Source: Adineta vaga (taxonomy: Eukaryota > Rotifera). From it: a DNA stretch of 64,000 nt. The stretch lies in contig CP075494.1 in NCBI GenBank assembly GCA_021613535.1, positions 2,294,001 through 2,358,000 of the forward strand, written 5' to 3'. The notes beneath the pieces were generated by a model. That model saw nothing but the letters and a program-made list of their open reading frames with translations, made no database searches and had not been told where the DNA came from. How positions within the stretch are numbered: position 1 is the stretch's first letter; each line of letters begins with the position of its first letter. Position numbers and translations under genes: made by a program. Below, in pieces: positions 45,469 to 56,495 of this stretch.

Positions 45469-46992
45469 ATGGCTACAGCTATTTCTTCTATCAATGAGGC
45501 TGAATTACACGACAACAACGAGCATCTCGAACTATTTACTCTTATCTGGCTCGATGTCAATACGACCAGCAAAGACAATCAAGATACAGAACAAAAATTG
45601 CGCAGAATTATCAATCATCTTAAGAAATTTCGAGATGCACAAAAATGTCAACAATACATTGAACAAAGAGCAACAGATCGATTCGTGCTCATTGTCAGTG
45701 GTCGATTGGGTCAACAACTAGTACCTTCTATCGACAAACTCCAACAAGTCTCATCCGTCTACGTCTACTGCATGGATCGAAAGATTCACGAACAATGGGC
45801 GTCCAATTTTTCGAAGGTAAAGGCTGTTATCAGTAACTTTAATCAACTGATTTCTAAAGTGAAAGAAGATCATAAAATCCAGATGATTGTAGAAGAACCG
45901 CTGATGATCAACTTATTTAACACAAGTGATTCAGACAAATCAACAACAAGAGTTAATGATCAGTTTATTTCTTCTCAAATGCTCATTGACTGTCTTCTAC
46001 GGATGAAACCAAATATGATAGACAAAGTAGAGCTTATCACGCGTTGCAAGACTGAATACGAAGGTAACCATGTCGAACTTCATAATCTGCGTGAATTTGA
46101 ACAAGAATACTCATCTGATAAAGCTTTGTGGTGGTACACTCGAAAGTCATTCTTCTGTAAGATCCTAAATACGGCTCTGCATAGACAAGATATTCACATG
46201 ATGTTTTTACTTCGTTCGTATATTTTCGATATTCATCGTCAGTTGCAGTGTTATCAATCCAAGTGTCCATTACGAGTTTTTCGATCCCAAATAATACCGA
46301 GTGATCAACTGAATACTCTCAAAGAATGGAATGGCAAGTTTATTTCCATAAACTCGTTTTTTTCCACTGTCACTAATTCTTCGAAAGCACTATCATGTCT
46401 TGACAATTTCAATGTCTCGACAACTTACGAACGAGTATTGTTCGAGATCGATGCTGATGCTAGTATGAGTACTACACAATCATTCGCAGACATAAGTGCA
46501 TATACCTATCTTGCTGGAGGATTAGAAGTGATCTTCATGCTCGATTCCATTTTTCGTGTGAATAATGTAAGTCGCGATGAAAATCAAATATGGACCATCA
46601 GTATGACTCTATATCGTGATGATGAACTCAAGTTGAAACAAGTTCTGATAGACATCAAGAATCAAAATGGAAGTGGAGAGACAAATCTTCAGACATTGGG
46701 CAAGATTTTGTGGAAGACGGGAAAATTTGACCAGGCTGAAACATATTACCGTCGTGCTTTCAATGAAATTTTACCTACGGATCCTTTACTCATCACTGTA
46801 TGTGAAAATCTTGCAGAAATCTGTTCACAGAAAGGTGATTATGATGCTCACATGTACTGGCACCAAAAATCACTTGAGATCAACAAACAAAATCCATCAA
46901 ACAGTAGTATGAACAAAAATCAAACAACTACTATGTTCCGTAAGTTTTCTCAAGCAGATGCCGAGGAATTTTCGATCTGTACTCAACGTTGA
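45469..46992 (+). CDS. ADP-ribosyltransferase-like protein with C-terminal TPR
   Basis: This is a single-exon protein of 507 aa. The N-terminal ~140 residues (LFTLIWLDVN...RFVLIVSGRLGQQLVP...VYVYCMD) form a Rossmann-like TIR/NTPase-like region seen in bdelloid proteins. The middle is an R-S-E-type mono-ADP-ribosyltransferase fold: VFRSQ (R, near residue 270), FISINSFFSTVTN (S-x-S/T, near 294) and AGGLEVIFML (E region, near 345). The classical E-x-E glutamate pair is not intact: GLE only. A TPR pair follows (LGKILWKTGKFDQAETYYRR; LAEICSQKGDYDAHMYWHQK). It may therefore be catalytically weak. It sits in tandem with a second ADP-ribosyltransferase gene at 47174 on the same strand. NAD-dependent modification is inferred from family knowledge. 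Confidence 0.75.
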   Translation: MATAISSINEAELHDNNEHLELFTLIWLDVNTTSKDNQDTEQKLRRIINHLKKFRDAQKCQQYIEQRATDRFVLIVSGRLGQQLVPSIDKLQQVSSVYVYCMDRKIHEQWASNFSKVKAVISNFNQLISKVKEDHKIQMIVEEPLMINLFNTSDSDKSTTRVNDQFISSQMLIDCLLRMKPNMIDKVELITRCKTEYEGNHVELHNLREFEQEYSSDKALWWYTRKSFFCKILNTALHRQDIHMMFLLRSYIFDIHRQLQCYQSKCPLRVFRSQIIPSDQLNTLKEWNGKFISINSFFSTVTNSSKALSCLDNFNVSTTYERVLFEIDADASMSTTQSFADISAYTYLAGGLEVIFMLDSIFRVNNVSRDENQIWTISMTLYRDDELKLKQVLIDIKNQNGSGETNLQTLGKILWKTGKFDQAETYYRRAFNEILPTDPLLITVCENLAEICSQKGDYDAHMYWHQKSLEINKQNPSNSSMNKNQTTTMFRKFSQADAEEFSICTQR

Positions 46993-47173
46993 CAGGATGT
47001 AGAGTTTTTCTGTTGATTATGTTTAAAATTCAGATCAGTTCCAAGAATTAACTTATCCCATGATGAAAGGATCTATCTGGTGAAATTTGTTAGATGTGTC
47101 ATTATATGAGGCCTATCTTTTATTAAAATACCAAGAAAAATAGCGCTCGCAGTAAGTCAAAGCGTATTTTACT

Positions 47174-48066
47174 ATGATTCTTTTACTAGATATTAGTGCT
47201 AATCGATTTTTGGAAACTATAATTACTAATGAGGATTCAAAAGAACATGTTCATGCCATTATGGACTATACCAAAGAGCCGTTGTTGTCGCTCACTGAAG
47301 CATGTGTGCCGTTGATCGATATTATTTATAATTTATCTTCCTACATTCAAATGGCACTCAATAAAACTCCACAAGTACCACTCGATGGGCTAACGGTTGA
47401 CGAAAGTGCTGCAATTCGACTTTACACGATCGAATGGGAAAGTCCACATCAGAGTCTGTATTCAATGCTCAACTCTGCTCTCAAAACGGGCAATCGTCAG
47501 AATCTTCAACCGTATTTCAAATATGTTAAACTGTTCTTGACTGCCCTTATCAAATTACCATGCATTCCACCGCAGACTGTTTGGCGAGGAATTACCAAAA
47601 ATATGAGCAATCAATTTCCACAAGACGCTGCAGTAACATGGTGGACATTCTCCTCGTGTACGTCTTCACTGCCGGCAATTGAGAATTGCATGCACTCGAG
47701 TAATGCAGGTGAGCGAACACTGATTTCCATCGAAATTATCAATGGTCGTGAAATACGTGGTCATTCGCATTCTGACTTCGAAAATGAAATTATCCTTCTA
47801 CCTGGTACTAGTATGGTAGTACAATCACGATTAAAATCGACAGCTGATCTTTGTATCATTCATTTGAAACAAGTTATACCAAATGAAATGCTCCTTGAGC
47901 CACCTTTCAAAAGTATTTTTGAATATTTCCATCATTTATTTAAAAGTAGAATTTTTTCTATGTTTAGATGCAAGTATTTTTCCAAAAACGAAGTAAGTTT
48001 GTTACTATATCTTCATATAATTGATTTATTGTCGAATATATTTAGAAAGCCTACCTGGTATCGTAA
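47174..48066 (+). CDS. Mono-ADP-ribosyltransferase, R-S-E class
   Basis: The open frame from MILLLDISANRFLETI runs to 47992. An intron 47993-48045 (GTAAGT...TTTAG) would add KAYLVS and stop, giving 279 aa; unspliced it reads on to 48088. An acceptor AG just before ISANRF suggests an upstream exon that I could not identify, so the N-terminus is uncertain. Motifs are DGLTVDESAAIRLYTIEW, QTVWRGITKNM (catalytic Arg), VTWWTFSSCTSS (S-x-S/T) and FENEIILLPGTSM (E-x-E, both Glu present). The R-S-E triad is thus intact, unlike the upstream neighbour. The enzyme would transfer ADP-ribose from NAD to arginine on proteins. No signal peptide is visible. Confidence 0.75.
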
Positions 48067-48165
48067 ACTAAAATTAGTCATGCAATAAATTAATATTGTC
48101 GAACCTTAGTGCAAAAAAAAACTATGGATTCTTGAAATGAAAATAAAAAATAACTTTTAAAGATC

Positions 48166-48180
48166 ATCTTGAGGGTGAAT
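48166..48180. repeat. Solo left arm of a telomere-like element
   Basis: ATCTTGAGGGTGAAT shows the exact family terminus, after which homology stops. It lies 100 bp past the ADP-ribosyltransferase gene. Confidence 0.55.
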
Positions 48181-48290
48181 ATTATTTCGATATTTTTCTA
48201 TGTGCCTGCAGAATTGCAGAAAAATCAATCATATATAAAGTTTTTGAAGAGAATTAAAAAGTAGCGAAAATACCGTGACAATCAATATAT

Positions 48291-49103
48291 CTAATCGTTT
48301 TTGCAAACATTGCCGATTTCCTCTACTGCTTGCTTTTCATTTTCTCTTCGTTTCATTCTTCCTGCTCCATTATTTGTCTTGGTTTCAAGAACAATTTGTG
48401 TGGCCAAACCAAGACCAATTGGCGGCATGTTACCATAGATCGCTTCATATTCTCCATCTCGCACCTTGTACGTTTCATGCCATATTCCATTGACACCCTC
48501 GACTCGATCACTTTTCATATATTCCATCACTATCTTTACATGAATGCCCATTTTTGTATGCGTCCACTGTTGAAGTGCTTCATAACTACGCCAGTATTGT
48601 ACATACATAAGTGTACTTTTACGTTCGTTTGCTCCAACGTATACATCACCACCCATATATCCTAACGTTGAATCAGATTCTAGTTCTGCAATCATACTTT
48701 GAAATGCTTTACCAATATCACCGAAAGATTTTGTGAAAGGATTTGCTCCATTCGGTCGAATTCCAATAAGAAAAACTACAAAATCTCCTTCACAACGTGC
48801 ACTGTATGTTGTACGAATGATGTCTTTTGCATAGGGTATTGGTAAATAATTGTAATAACGTAATATCTGCTTAATAAGAGGATAAACAAGAAAGACAAGC
48901 GATAAAATACCAATTATAATCGTCGGTAATAATAATGACAACAACAAACCAATACCTATAAGATGATAAGGACTAAGAAATGAAAAGAATATTAAATATT
49001 TGTTAAATCCATGTTTAGATGCCTTTAAACGAGGTGAGACAGGAATAAAGTTGTTTGAATTATTCTCGATGTTGTTACTTTCGAAAGGACAATTAGACGA
49101 CAT
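48291..49103 (-). CDS. DUF4188-like (monooxygenase-fold) membrane protein
   Basis: This is a single-exon protein of 270 aa. A cytosolic head precedes two hydrophobic helices (LIFFSFLSPYHLIGIGLLLSL; IIIGILSLVFLVYPLI). A globular domain follows, with EGDFVVFLIGIRPNG, WRSYEALQQWTHTKMGIHVK and VNGIWHETYKVRDGEYEAIYGNMPP. That series matches the DUF4188 / antibiotic-monooxygenase-like ferredoxin-like barrel of bacteria and fungi, related to phenylacetaldoxime-dehydratase-type haem proteins. A Trp-His pair (QQWTH, IWHE) is conserved in such domains. The lack of introns and the microbial family distribution suggest horizontal acquisition. The substrate is unknown. Confidence 0.65.
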   Translation of the reverse strand: MSSNCPFESNNIENNSNNFIPVSPRLKASKHGFNKYLIFFSFLSPYHLIGIGLLLSLLLPTIIIGILSLVFLVYPLIKQILRYYNYLPIPYAKDIIRTTYSARCEGDFVVFLIGIRPNGANPFTKSFGDIGKAFQSMIAELESDSTLGYMGGDVYVGANERKSTLMYVQYWRSYEALQQWTHTKMGIHVKIVMEYMKSDRVEGVNGIWHETYKVRDGEYEAIYGNMPPIGLGLATQIVLETKTNNGAGRMKRRENEKQAVEEIGNVCKND

Positions 49104-49543
49104 ATTTTGTTGAATGTTGCTTGAAACAATGATTTACCTGTTGATCTTTATAACATCCTTATCAACGTGCTGATATGATGCTTGTGCTTATATTTATTTT
49201 CTCATTGGTAATTATAATTGGTCGAGATACGAGGCAACGACTGAAGAAATTGATTTGCTTCTCATCGAATCTATAGAAACTGCATTTATTCCATTAGATG
49301 GCGCTCCTATATAGTTTATAATACTGATATATTATTATTATTATTATTATTTCACTGTCATATGACTTGTGTGAAGCTTTTTCATTTTAGATTAACTCTA
49401 TAAAAAGTAAAGTAATTGATTTATGGAGAAAAAAGCTAATATGTTATTTGAACTGAAACTCTTCTTAACGGAAAACAGAAAATGACAAATATTTCTCTTC
49501 GCTAGGAAATAGCGTCCATACGATGTTAGACGAAATAGAAATC
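49104..49543. other. Intergenic with a microsatellite
   Basis: An (ATT)n tract of about seven units lies at 49331-49351. Nothing else is recognised. Confidence 0.6.
49331..49351 (+). repeat. (ATT)n microsatellite
   Basis: This is an uninterrupted ATT repeat of about seven units. Confidence 0.9.
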
Positions 49544-50430
49544 TTAACCACCAAAACTACAGCTGCCTCTACTGAGACAATAATAATCAGGAAAATAATT
49601 ATCATAAACACAACATTGACCAGTAGTATTACAAGGACCTGTGTAACGGGTACTCGCAGGATCACAAAAACCGAAACCACTGGGACTATAATATTGACCG
49701 GAGCAATAAGTAGATGCAGGACGACAATAGTATGCACCTCCATCATCACAATAAAGAGAACAAGTAGTAGTAACGATAGAAGAATTAAAACTACCACTGC
49801 AAGTAGTAGCACAATAAGGAGCAGTAGTAGTCGTCGTCAATGCTAAATAGAATAATGTATTAAATAATATAAAATAATTACATTTTGCTTAATCTCAGTG
49901 TTAATTTAAAGCATCGAAATTATTCGGATAGTACTATCAAGTAGACTAAGATGTAAATGCTTTTGTTCTAAAACATCAATCAATTGAACGTACTTGTCGT
50001 TGTTTGTGTGGTTGCGGTGGTTACTGTCGATGTTGTTGTTTTTTTTGGATCTCAAATATAAAACAAAACATTTCATGTTGAAAACGTTCAAATGTATTGT
50101 TTGACTGTTAACAATTTTTTAGTGCCCTTGACGCCAACTTATAGTAGAAAAAGTACTCACTTAAAGTAAACACAAGAATCGCAGCAATTGCAGCTGCTAG
50201 GAAAGCAAGACATATACAGTAGATACATATACACCAAGGAGGAAGACCAATCAGACGTTTTCGACGGCTTTTTCGACTAAATATGAGAAGACAACAATAA
50301 ACGATTAATATGTATTAAATCAATTCTACTGTTTGTTTTCTTACTTATTTCTCTTTGTCGTATTACTGCTAAAACTGGCAGGACTTATAAATTCGTCGTC
50401 AAAAGTCATTTGTGGTAAACGAGTTGACAT
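49544..50430 (-). CDS. Single-pass protein with Thr-rich stalk and Cys-rich ectodomain
   Basis: Four small exons, all in phase, are 50345-50430, 50161-50276, 49994-50050 and 49544-49842, giving 185 aa. The N-terminus is cytosolic (MSTRLPQMTFDDEFIS). A very basic stop-transfer stretch follows (RKSRRKRLIGLPPW), then one helix rich in Cys and Ala (CICIYCICLAFLAAAIAAILV). A Thr stalk of about 20 Thr comes next, and a C-terminal domain with some 18 Cys (YCATTCSGSF; CSLYCDDGGAYYC; TGQCCVYDNYFPDYYC). The topology is type II. The anchor-plus-Thr-linker resembles the alginate-lyase-like gene at 16 kb and may be a recurrent surface-display module. The function is unknown, possibly matrix or carbohydrate contact. 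Confidence 0.75.
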
Positions 50431-50563
50431 TTTATTATTATATAATGAACAGTTACCCAATGAGCTTTTTGTAACCTGGGAACATACATGTACATGTATA
50501 TATCCTACTTGTAAGTTTTTTAACTTCTATGCCTATATTCTCACTCTTTCATAAATGAGTAGT

Positions 50564-51365
50564 TTAAAATGAAATAATTACTTTTGAAATTGAGTTGTCT
50601 GAACATTCATAAACTGATACATTTTTATGCAATTCTCTTTCGCGATGAGATTCTGGAGGTTTTATAACGGATGCGTAATGATCGGAGTCATTGTTCAGTG
50701 AAGATTTATACATTGATTCATTTGAATTATTTTGGATGTTTCTACTGTTGGTGGCTGCTTTAGGCGAAGATGGAACTTGTGTCAAAGTCTGAAGTGAAAC
50801 AAATTTTGTTGAAAAAGAAAACATGAAACAGATATTTCACTTACATCTATAGCGACTGGCTGATTCGAAGAACAGTAATGGCTGGTTGTTTTCTTTGACC
50901 GTCGTTTGATATCTGTCCTTTTGAAATTTTGTGGAACCAAGGATTGATCTTTCGTTGAATTCTAAAAATGTGTTGTGTGTAAGACTGCATATAAAATAAA
51001 CTTGTTTATTAACTATTATTATACATAGTTTGAAAAAAAACGATTTATGCTTCGGTGTAAAGAAAGTAAACACATCTATAATCACGCTCTCAAATAACAC
51101 GTTATTTTGAGTTGGTAATCGAACGTTTTTCTTAACAAAATTAGTTTTGATATAACGAGATAGATTCATAAAAAAACAGTGAAGTACAGTTATTAAAAGT
51201 CTCAATTCTGTCTCTATAATTTTATTTCAAACATACCCTCAGCGTTGATACTCGTATAATCCGATTTTGTGTAATAGGTTCTACAGGAAATTTTAGGACA
51301 TCACTCTTTGACCATGCTTGTTTTCTTAGATGATTTCTAGTAGGAGTCGATTGTATTTGTTCCAT
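50564..51365 (-). CDS. Unrecognised small soluble protein
   Basis: Exons are 51237-51365, 50845-50961 and 50564-50788, all exactly in phase with GT-AG sites, giving 156 aa. The start reads MEQIQSTPTRNHLRKQAWSK, the middle NSTKDQSLVPQNFKRTDIKR and the end NVSVYECSDNSISKVIISF. It is rich in Ser, Asn and Lys, with no hydrophobic helix and no recognisable domain, so it is probably largely disordered. The three consistent exons and codon use make a real gene likely. It ends 134 bp from the start of the Thr/Cys-rich gene, on the same strand and upstream of it. Confidence 0.55.
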
Positions 51366-53159
51366 ATGAAAAGTTTTTGAAAAATAATTCAATTAAAATA
51401 GCGAAAATAATCGAGACAAGAACCAATGTATTTGTACTATTAACTATGCCTTTATTTAGCTACTGCAGCAACTTGCTGATTTTTATGTGTTATCTTGCGT
51501 ATTATACAATAAAAGTACGATGATGTTGCCCTTTTGTTAATAATATAATTCGGAATACATGCGAAGCGGTTCTTTTTCTTTTCTCAACATTATAAGTATA
51601 ATTAAAATCAAAATTTATACGGATTTATTCTACTGAAAATCAAGCGTAACTAGATAAATCGAGAATAGAAGTCATACATTATTTATTTTTGCATTTCTTT
51701 CTTCTTTCTGTTTCGTATTTACGAAGGAAACCAAACTGATTGCACTATTCATGTAACATCTTAAATCTGAGACAAACATCAAAAGATAGATAGTACGATT
51801 TTTAACATTAGTTTTGCCAAAATATATTTCCCGTTTGATCAACAGATGTAAGATAAAAATATCAAATGATATTATAAGAGACGTGTGAGCGAAAGTAGGA
51901 AACTGTATTTTATCATTTGAATAATTGACAATTTCGTAAGAATAATGTAATTTTTGTTTCAAATTGAATAAATTATCAACTAAAGAAGGAGAAAAAACGA
52001 AATGAATCATGACTAAAACTATCTATTGTGCGTTGTGGAAATATTACTGCGTGCTATAAATCAGCAAAGGGAAAAAATCAAATCTGAAAGATAAAATAAT
52101 TTACACATGGGTGAGTTGCAAAATTATTGTACTGTTTTGAGGAGAAAATGGATGGAAATAAATTTTTCGATTTCGAAGCCAATCAATACTGTTCTTAGTT
52201 GTACTATATGAGAGAGGAAAAAGTGCAAAGTTTCCTTGAAAAATCGCTTGAATATGAGGGTTTCACAGATTACGTTTAAAATACTGAAGTTTATACATAG
52301 AAACTGCTTAGCTCTCCTCATTCGTACATCATTCACAACTTCCCTAATATACTGTTCTTTATATTAATTCATTCAGTTAATATGTGTGAATTGTAATAAG
52401 TAAATTATAGTGTGCTAGCACACGTTCTGATAGTTCCTTAAACAGAAAATCAAGTGATATATGTAATGTATGCACATCAGTCTTAGTTATGTGCTAATGA
52501 TCAACAGAAATATCTAAACTTATTGTCTCACAAGAATCTCGTGTGACAACTAGATTTTCAGACTTGATTGGACAATAACTTTTCATCTGAAACAGGCCCT
52601 AGAAATTTTCGATGATTTATTCTATAGAAAAAATCAGCTATCTAAACTTTCTGTATTAAATATCTCGAAATAGGCTAATGAAAGAATCGTGAATTTTTGT
52701 GTGATAGTGGACATCAACTACGAGAGTATGTTCTGTAATTTTCATAAAGATAAGTCAAGAGCAACCTTAGTTACATCCATATGCTTCAATAGATGTGTCA
52801 GGCAATGATATATGGTCTTTACGTTTCATTGATCAAACTAACTGAACCCGGCATTTTTTCCATAATTCTTATCAATGATATAACGTGGTATAATGCTCGA
52901 GATTGTTACTGCTTTTTTTGATATGCTCATAACTAAATCTGTCTTTAGTTGTTATAAGAAAATGATCAAGAACAATAGGATGAAAATATTTAGTTTGAAA
53001 TATTCATAAACAGGTGATGCTGGAGCATTATTTCTATTGATCTAAAATGAGACGAGAAGTTTTTTAAATTACCATACAACTTCTCATTGAGTGTTTTGAG
53101 GCATTTCAATTGTACTTTTCACATAATTAGCTAACTCCTGTGCTTCTTGGAATAGATAT
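51366..53159. other. 1.8-kb intergenic, nothing recognised
   Basis: This is AT-rich. A 112-codon minus-strand frame at 51672-52010 is Phe/Ile/Asn-rich with no family resemblance and no splice support. No telomere-like element is seen until 53160. Confidence 0.45.
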
Positions 53160-53220
53160 TCGAGGGTGTGAGTGAGGATCAGATAATCATCTACACCTAT
53201 AATCGCTACATCCTTAAGAT
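53160..53220. repeat. Telomere-like palindromic element, degenerate
   Basis: The left arm is TCGAGGGTGTGAGTGAGG and the spacer is ATCAGATAATCATC. The right end is GCTACATCCTTAAGAT. Confidence 0.65.
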
Positions 53221-53499
53221 TTGTCAAAGTGTTTTTAAATGATTAGAAGATTTAACTGTGACGGAAAGAAAAAAAATAGGTAACCATAGTACTTCCGAGA
53301 CAGGTCGTTTTTGATCGAATTCGTATAACAGAATTTTATACAATTCAGATATTTTAGTGCATCGAATGTTTGAAAAGTAATATATCGGGAGACCGCAGGA
53401 TGACCTCAAAACGCATAAAAAGAGCTCGGGTGTAATAGTGTTCAATTTACATCAAATACAGAAAAGTTAGATGTAGTTTTATTTCATAAATCGCGCCGT

Positions 53500-53956
53500 T
53501 TGAGTATTTGTAAACTTAATGATTATGAAAAATGTCAATCAATAATATATAATCAATATTTTTTTATACATCTATTCCAACTATATAACAGCTGGAATTG
53601 GACAAATTACAAAGAACAAACGGATCAAGCAATAATTCGTAGATATCTTTCAAATTATAATGAAAATAAAGAAAAACTATTTGGTGGAATGGGAGAATGT
53701 AAAAAATCGATTCGTTAATAATGAAGATTTATTAAATATAAATACATGGCTTGGAGAAGGACAATGGGAAATTAGAACTTATTCTTGTTCAATTAATAAT
53801 GAACAAAAACCAAAATACTGCATAAGTTACAACAAAAAACAACCATCGAATAATTATCGTCAAATAAAAAAAGAACTTTTTAACATATCAATAGTTTCTG
53901 ATATATTTATAATTTTTGTATGCTTTAGTTTAAAAAAGAAAATTCCATTTTTTTAA
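53500..53956 (+). pseudogene. Unknown protein fragment with a homopolymer frameshift
   Basis: The first frame reads SWNWTNYKEQTDQAIIRRYL and KLFGGMGECKK. At the A6 run near 53700 the frame changes and continues NNEDLLNINTWLGEGQWEIR and SINNEQKPKYCISYNKKQP. Removing one A would join them. The 5' part is missing. The family is unknown to me, although similar WLG-GQWxxRTYSC phrases occur in bdelloid proteins. It converges on the kelch gene with only 6 bp between stops. Confidence 0.45.
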
Positions 53957-53962
53957 AATCCG

Positions 53963-55200
53963 TTAATATAATTCAGCACTGTTGAGAGAACAACACCCAC
54001 CAGTAACTAAGACTGTTCCATTTAATAAAATTGTTGCTGTATGTTGATATCGTCCAACATTCATATTCTTTGTTGTTGTCCAATTACCTGTTGTTGGATC
54101 ATATAATTCAGCACTGTTGAGATAACCACTACTGCCTTGTCCACCAGCAACTAAAACTTTTCCATTTGATAAAATTGTTGCTGTATGTAAATATCGTGCA
54201 ACATTGATATTATTTACCGTTGTCCAATTACCTGTTGTTGGATCATATAATTCAGCACTGTTGAGATAACCATATCCACCAGCAACTAAAACTTTTCCAT
54301 TCGATAAAATTGTTGCTGTATGTAAATATCGTGCAACATTCATAGTCTTTGTTGTTGTCCAATTACCTGTTGTTGGATCATATAATTCAGCACTGTTGAG
54401 ATAACCACTACTGCCTTGTCCACCAGCAACTAAAACTTTTCCATTTGATAAAATTGTTGCTGTATGTAAATATCGTGCAACATTGATATTATTTACCGTT
54501 GTCCAATTACCTGTTGTTGGATCATATAATTCAGCACTGTTGAGATAACCATATCCACCAGCAACTAAAACTTTTCCATTCGATAAAATTGTTGCTGTAT
54601 GTAAATATCGTGCAACATTCATAGTCTTTGTTGTTGTCCAATTACCTGTTGTTGGATCATATAATTCAGCACTGTTGAGATAACCACTACTGCCTTGTCC
54701 ACCAGCAACTAAAACTTTTCCATTTGATAAAATTGTTGCTGTATGATATCTTCGTGCAACACTCATATTCTTTGTTGTTGTCCAATTACCTGTTGTTGGA
54801 TCGTATAATTCAGCACTGTTGAGATAACCACTACTGCCTTGTCCACCAGCAACTAAAACTTTTCCATTTGATAAAATTGTTGCTGTATGTTGATATCGTG
54901 CAACACTCATATTCTTTGTTGTTGTCCAATTTCCTGTTGTTGGATCGTATAATTCAGCACTGTTGAGATAACCACTACTGCCTTGTCCACCAGCAACTAA
55001 AACTTTTCCATTTGATAAAATTGTTGCTGTATGTTGATATCGTGCAACACTCATATTCTTTGTTGTTGTCCAATTTCCTGTTGTTGGATCGTATAATTCA
55101 GCACTGTTGAGATAACCACTACTGCCTTGTCCACCAGCAACTAAAACTTTTCCATTTGATAAAATTGTTGCTGTATGTTGATATCGTGCAACATTCATAT
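53963..55200 (-). repeat. Tandem array of 135/144-bp kelch units
   Basis: There are nine units. Most are 144 bp and two are 135 bp, lacking the QGSS loop. A two-unit block (135 + 144 bp) occurs twice in succession around 54170-54720, with almost no base differences, which is a higher-order duplication. Confidence 0.85.
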
Positions 55201-55989
55201 TCTCTGTTGTTGTCCAGTCTAAATAAGATTAAATGAGAAAAAATAACTTCCAATTAATTTGAAACAGATATCGTTCATCTGTTTAATACAAAGTAACTGT
55301 TTTCAAAGGTTTATTAAACTTTTCTTTAGTCTCATAAATATATAATTACAACTATATTGAAATTCTTAGATAATCAAAATCTATATCATTGCTTAATAAG
55401 CCTTCTACTTCAATAGATATTATCCACAAGATCATAGCATATATACTTGCATCTCAGCGAGAGTTATTATATTTGCCTGATTCATTTACATTCGACCTTT
55501 TTATATAACATAGGATCCTTTTCTCGTTAGTTAATATTTCAACAAATTACGATGAATGACTTAATACATACTTCGTTCAAGACTCATTGTTGTTGCTGCT
55601 GTTTGACAATAGGTATCTGAGTATGACGGAAATCAGTAATTTGAAATACTCATAATGAAAACAAATTTACTTTGATTATTTCGACAACAAATCACACTTG
55701 CTCGAGTATATTTAGATGCTGTAATATTGCCTGATTGACAATTTTCACCAAACAATAGACAAGTTTTTTCGTCATGATAATAAACAGCTGTTTGACAATT
55801 AACTTGATCAACACATTTCCATATACAAGATTGAATCGATGCATCACTTGAGTTTGTAATATTGTCAAGTAAAGTACAAGAAGAATTACTTTGATAAAGT
55901 GAAGATTGATGAATTTTAGTTAGAATAATTCCATTAATCGAAGAAATAAAAAGAATAAAAATCAAGAGAAAATACATTTTCACGTACAC
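53963..55989 (-). CDS. Secreted kelch-repeat protein with N-terminal PAN/apple-like module
   Basis: Exons are 55671-55989, 55572-55616 and 53963-55218, all in phase, giving 539 aa. A signal peptide (MYFLLIFILFISSINGI) is followed by a Cys-rich module: CTLLDN...CIWKCVDQVNCQTAVYYHDEKTCLLFGENCQSG...CC. Its spacing is apple/PAN-like. Nine kelch-type repeats of 45-48 aa follow, each built on VARYxHTATILSNGKVLVAGG and YLNSAELYDPTTGNWTT. Six to seven blades normally form one beta-propeller, so nine may mean a propeller plus extra blades. The last repeat is diverged (GTVLVTGGCC) and the protein ends in SAELY, directly at the stop. The repeats look bacterial in style and are nearly identical at DNA level. 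Confidence 0.85.
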
Positions 55990-56495
55990 CTGTATTCTAT
56001 TATGACTGAAGCAAATAGAGAAATGAAAATGTAAAGAAAATGTTAAATTGCATATACACTATTGAATCTTTCATCAGAATCGATGAAAATAAAATAAAAT
56101 AACTTATTGTTTTAGCTGATTTTGAGAATATTTAAACAAGAAAATGTCTACTTGAATATATGTTAATGTTTACTAACTGTTCGGAAGTCTCCGATCAATT
56201 GTAAATTTATTTAAGAAATTATGACAATCAAATATTTGATCGAGAAATGTCATATTCTTTTTTCATTTTGACTACAAAGGAAAACATTTTCATTAAGTAA
56301 TAAGCAACGAGATATTTGTGATTAACATCATTCAATAATGAATATTATTTAACAATTAAATATTGATTATAGTGAAAAAAAGATCTAATTAAACAGTATT
56401 AAATTTTTTTGAAATTTTATAATCTTGAATAAAAAATGATTTTTTCATCTATGCATCATAATTAATATAGTATCAATAACTAACACATACTCCCG
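55990..56495. other. Intergenic, nothing seen
   Basis: This is AT-rich DNA upstream of the kelch gene, with no repeats of the telomere-like family. Confidence 0.45.

Noticed and set aside
49465-49846. Thr/Ile-rich plus-strand and Val-rich minus-strand frames
   Set aside because: They are shadows of the spliced Cys-rich exon 49544-49842, whose frame joins three other exons in phase.
51672-52010. 112-codon minus-strand frame, possibly a GPCR relic
   Set aside because: Hydrophobic stretches are irregular, no TM signature motifs exist, and the frame is explained by AT-rich sequence.
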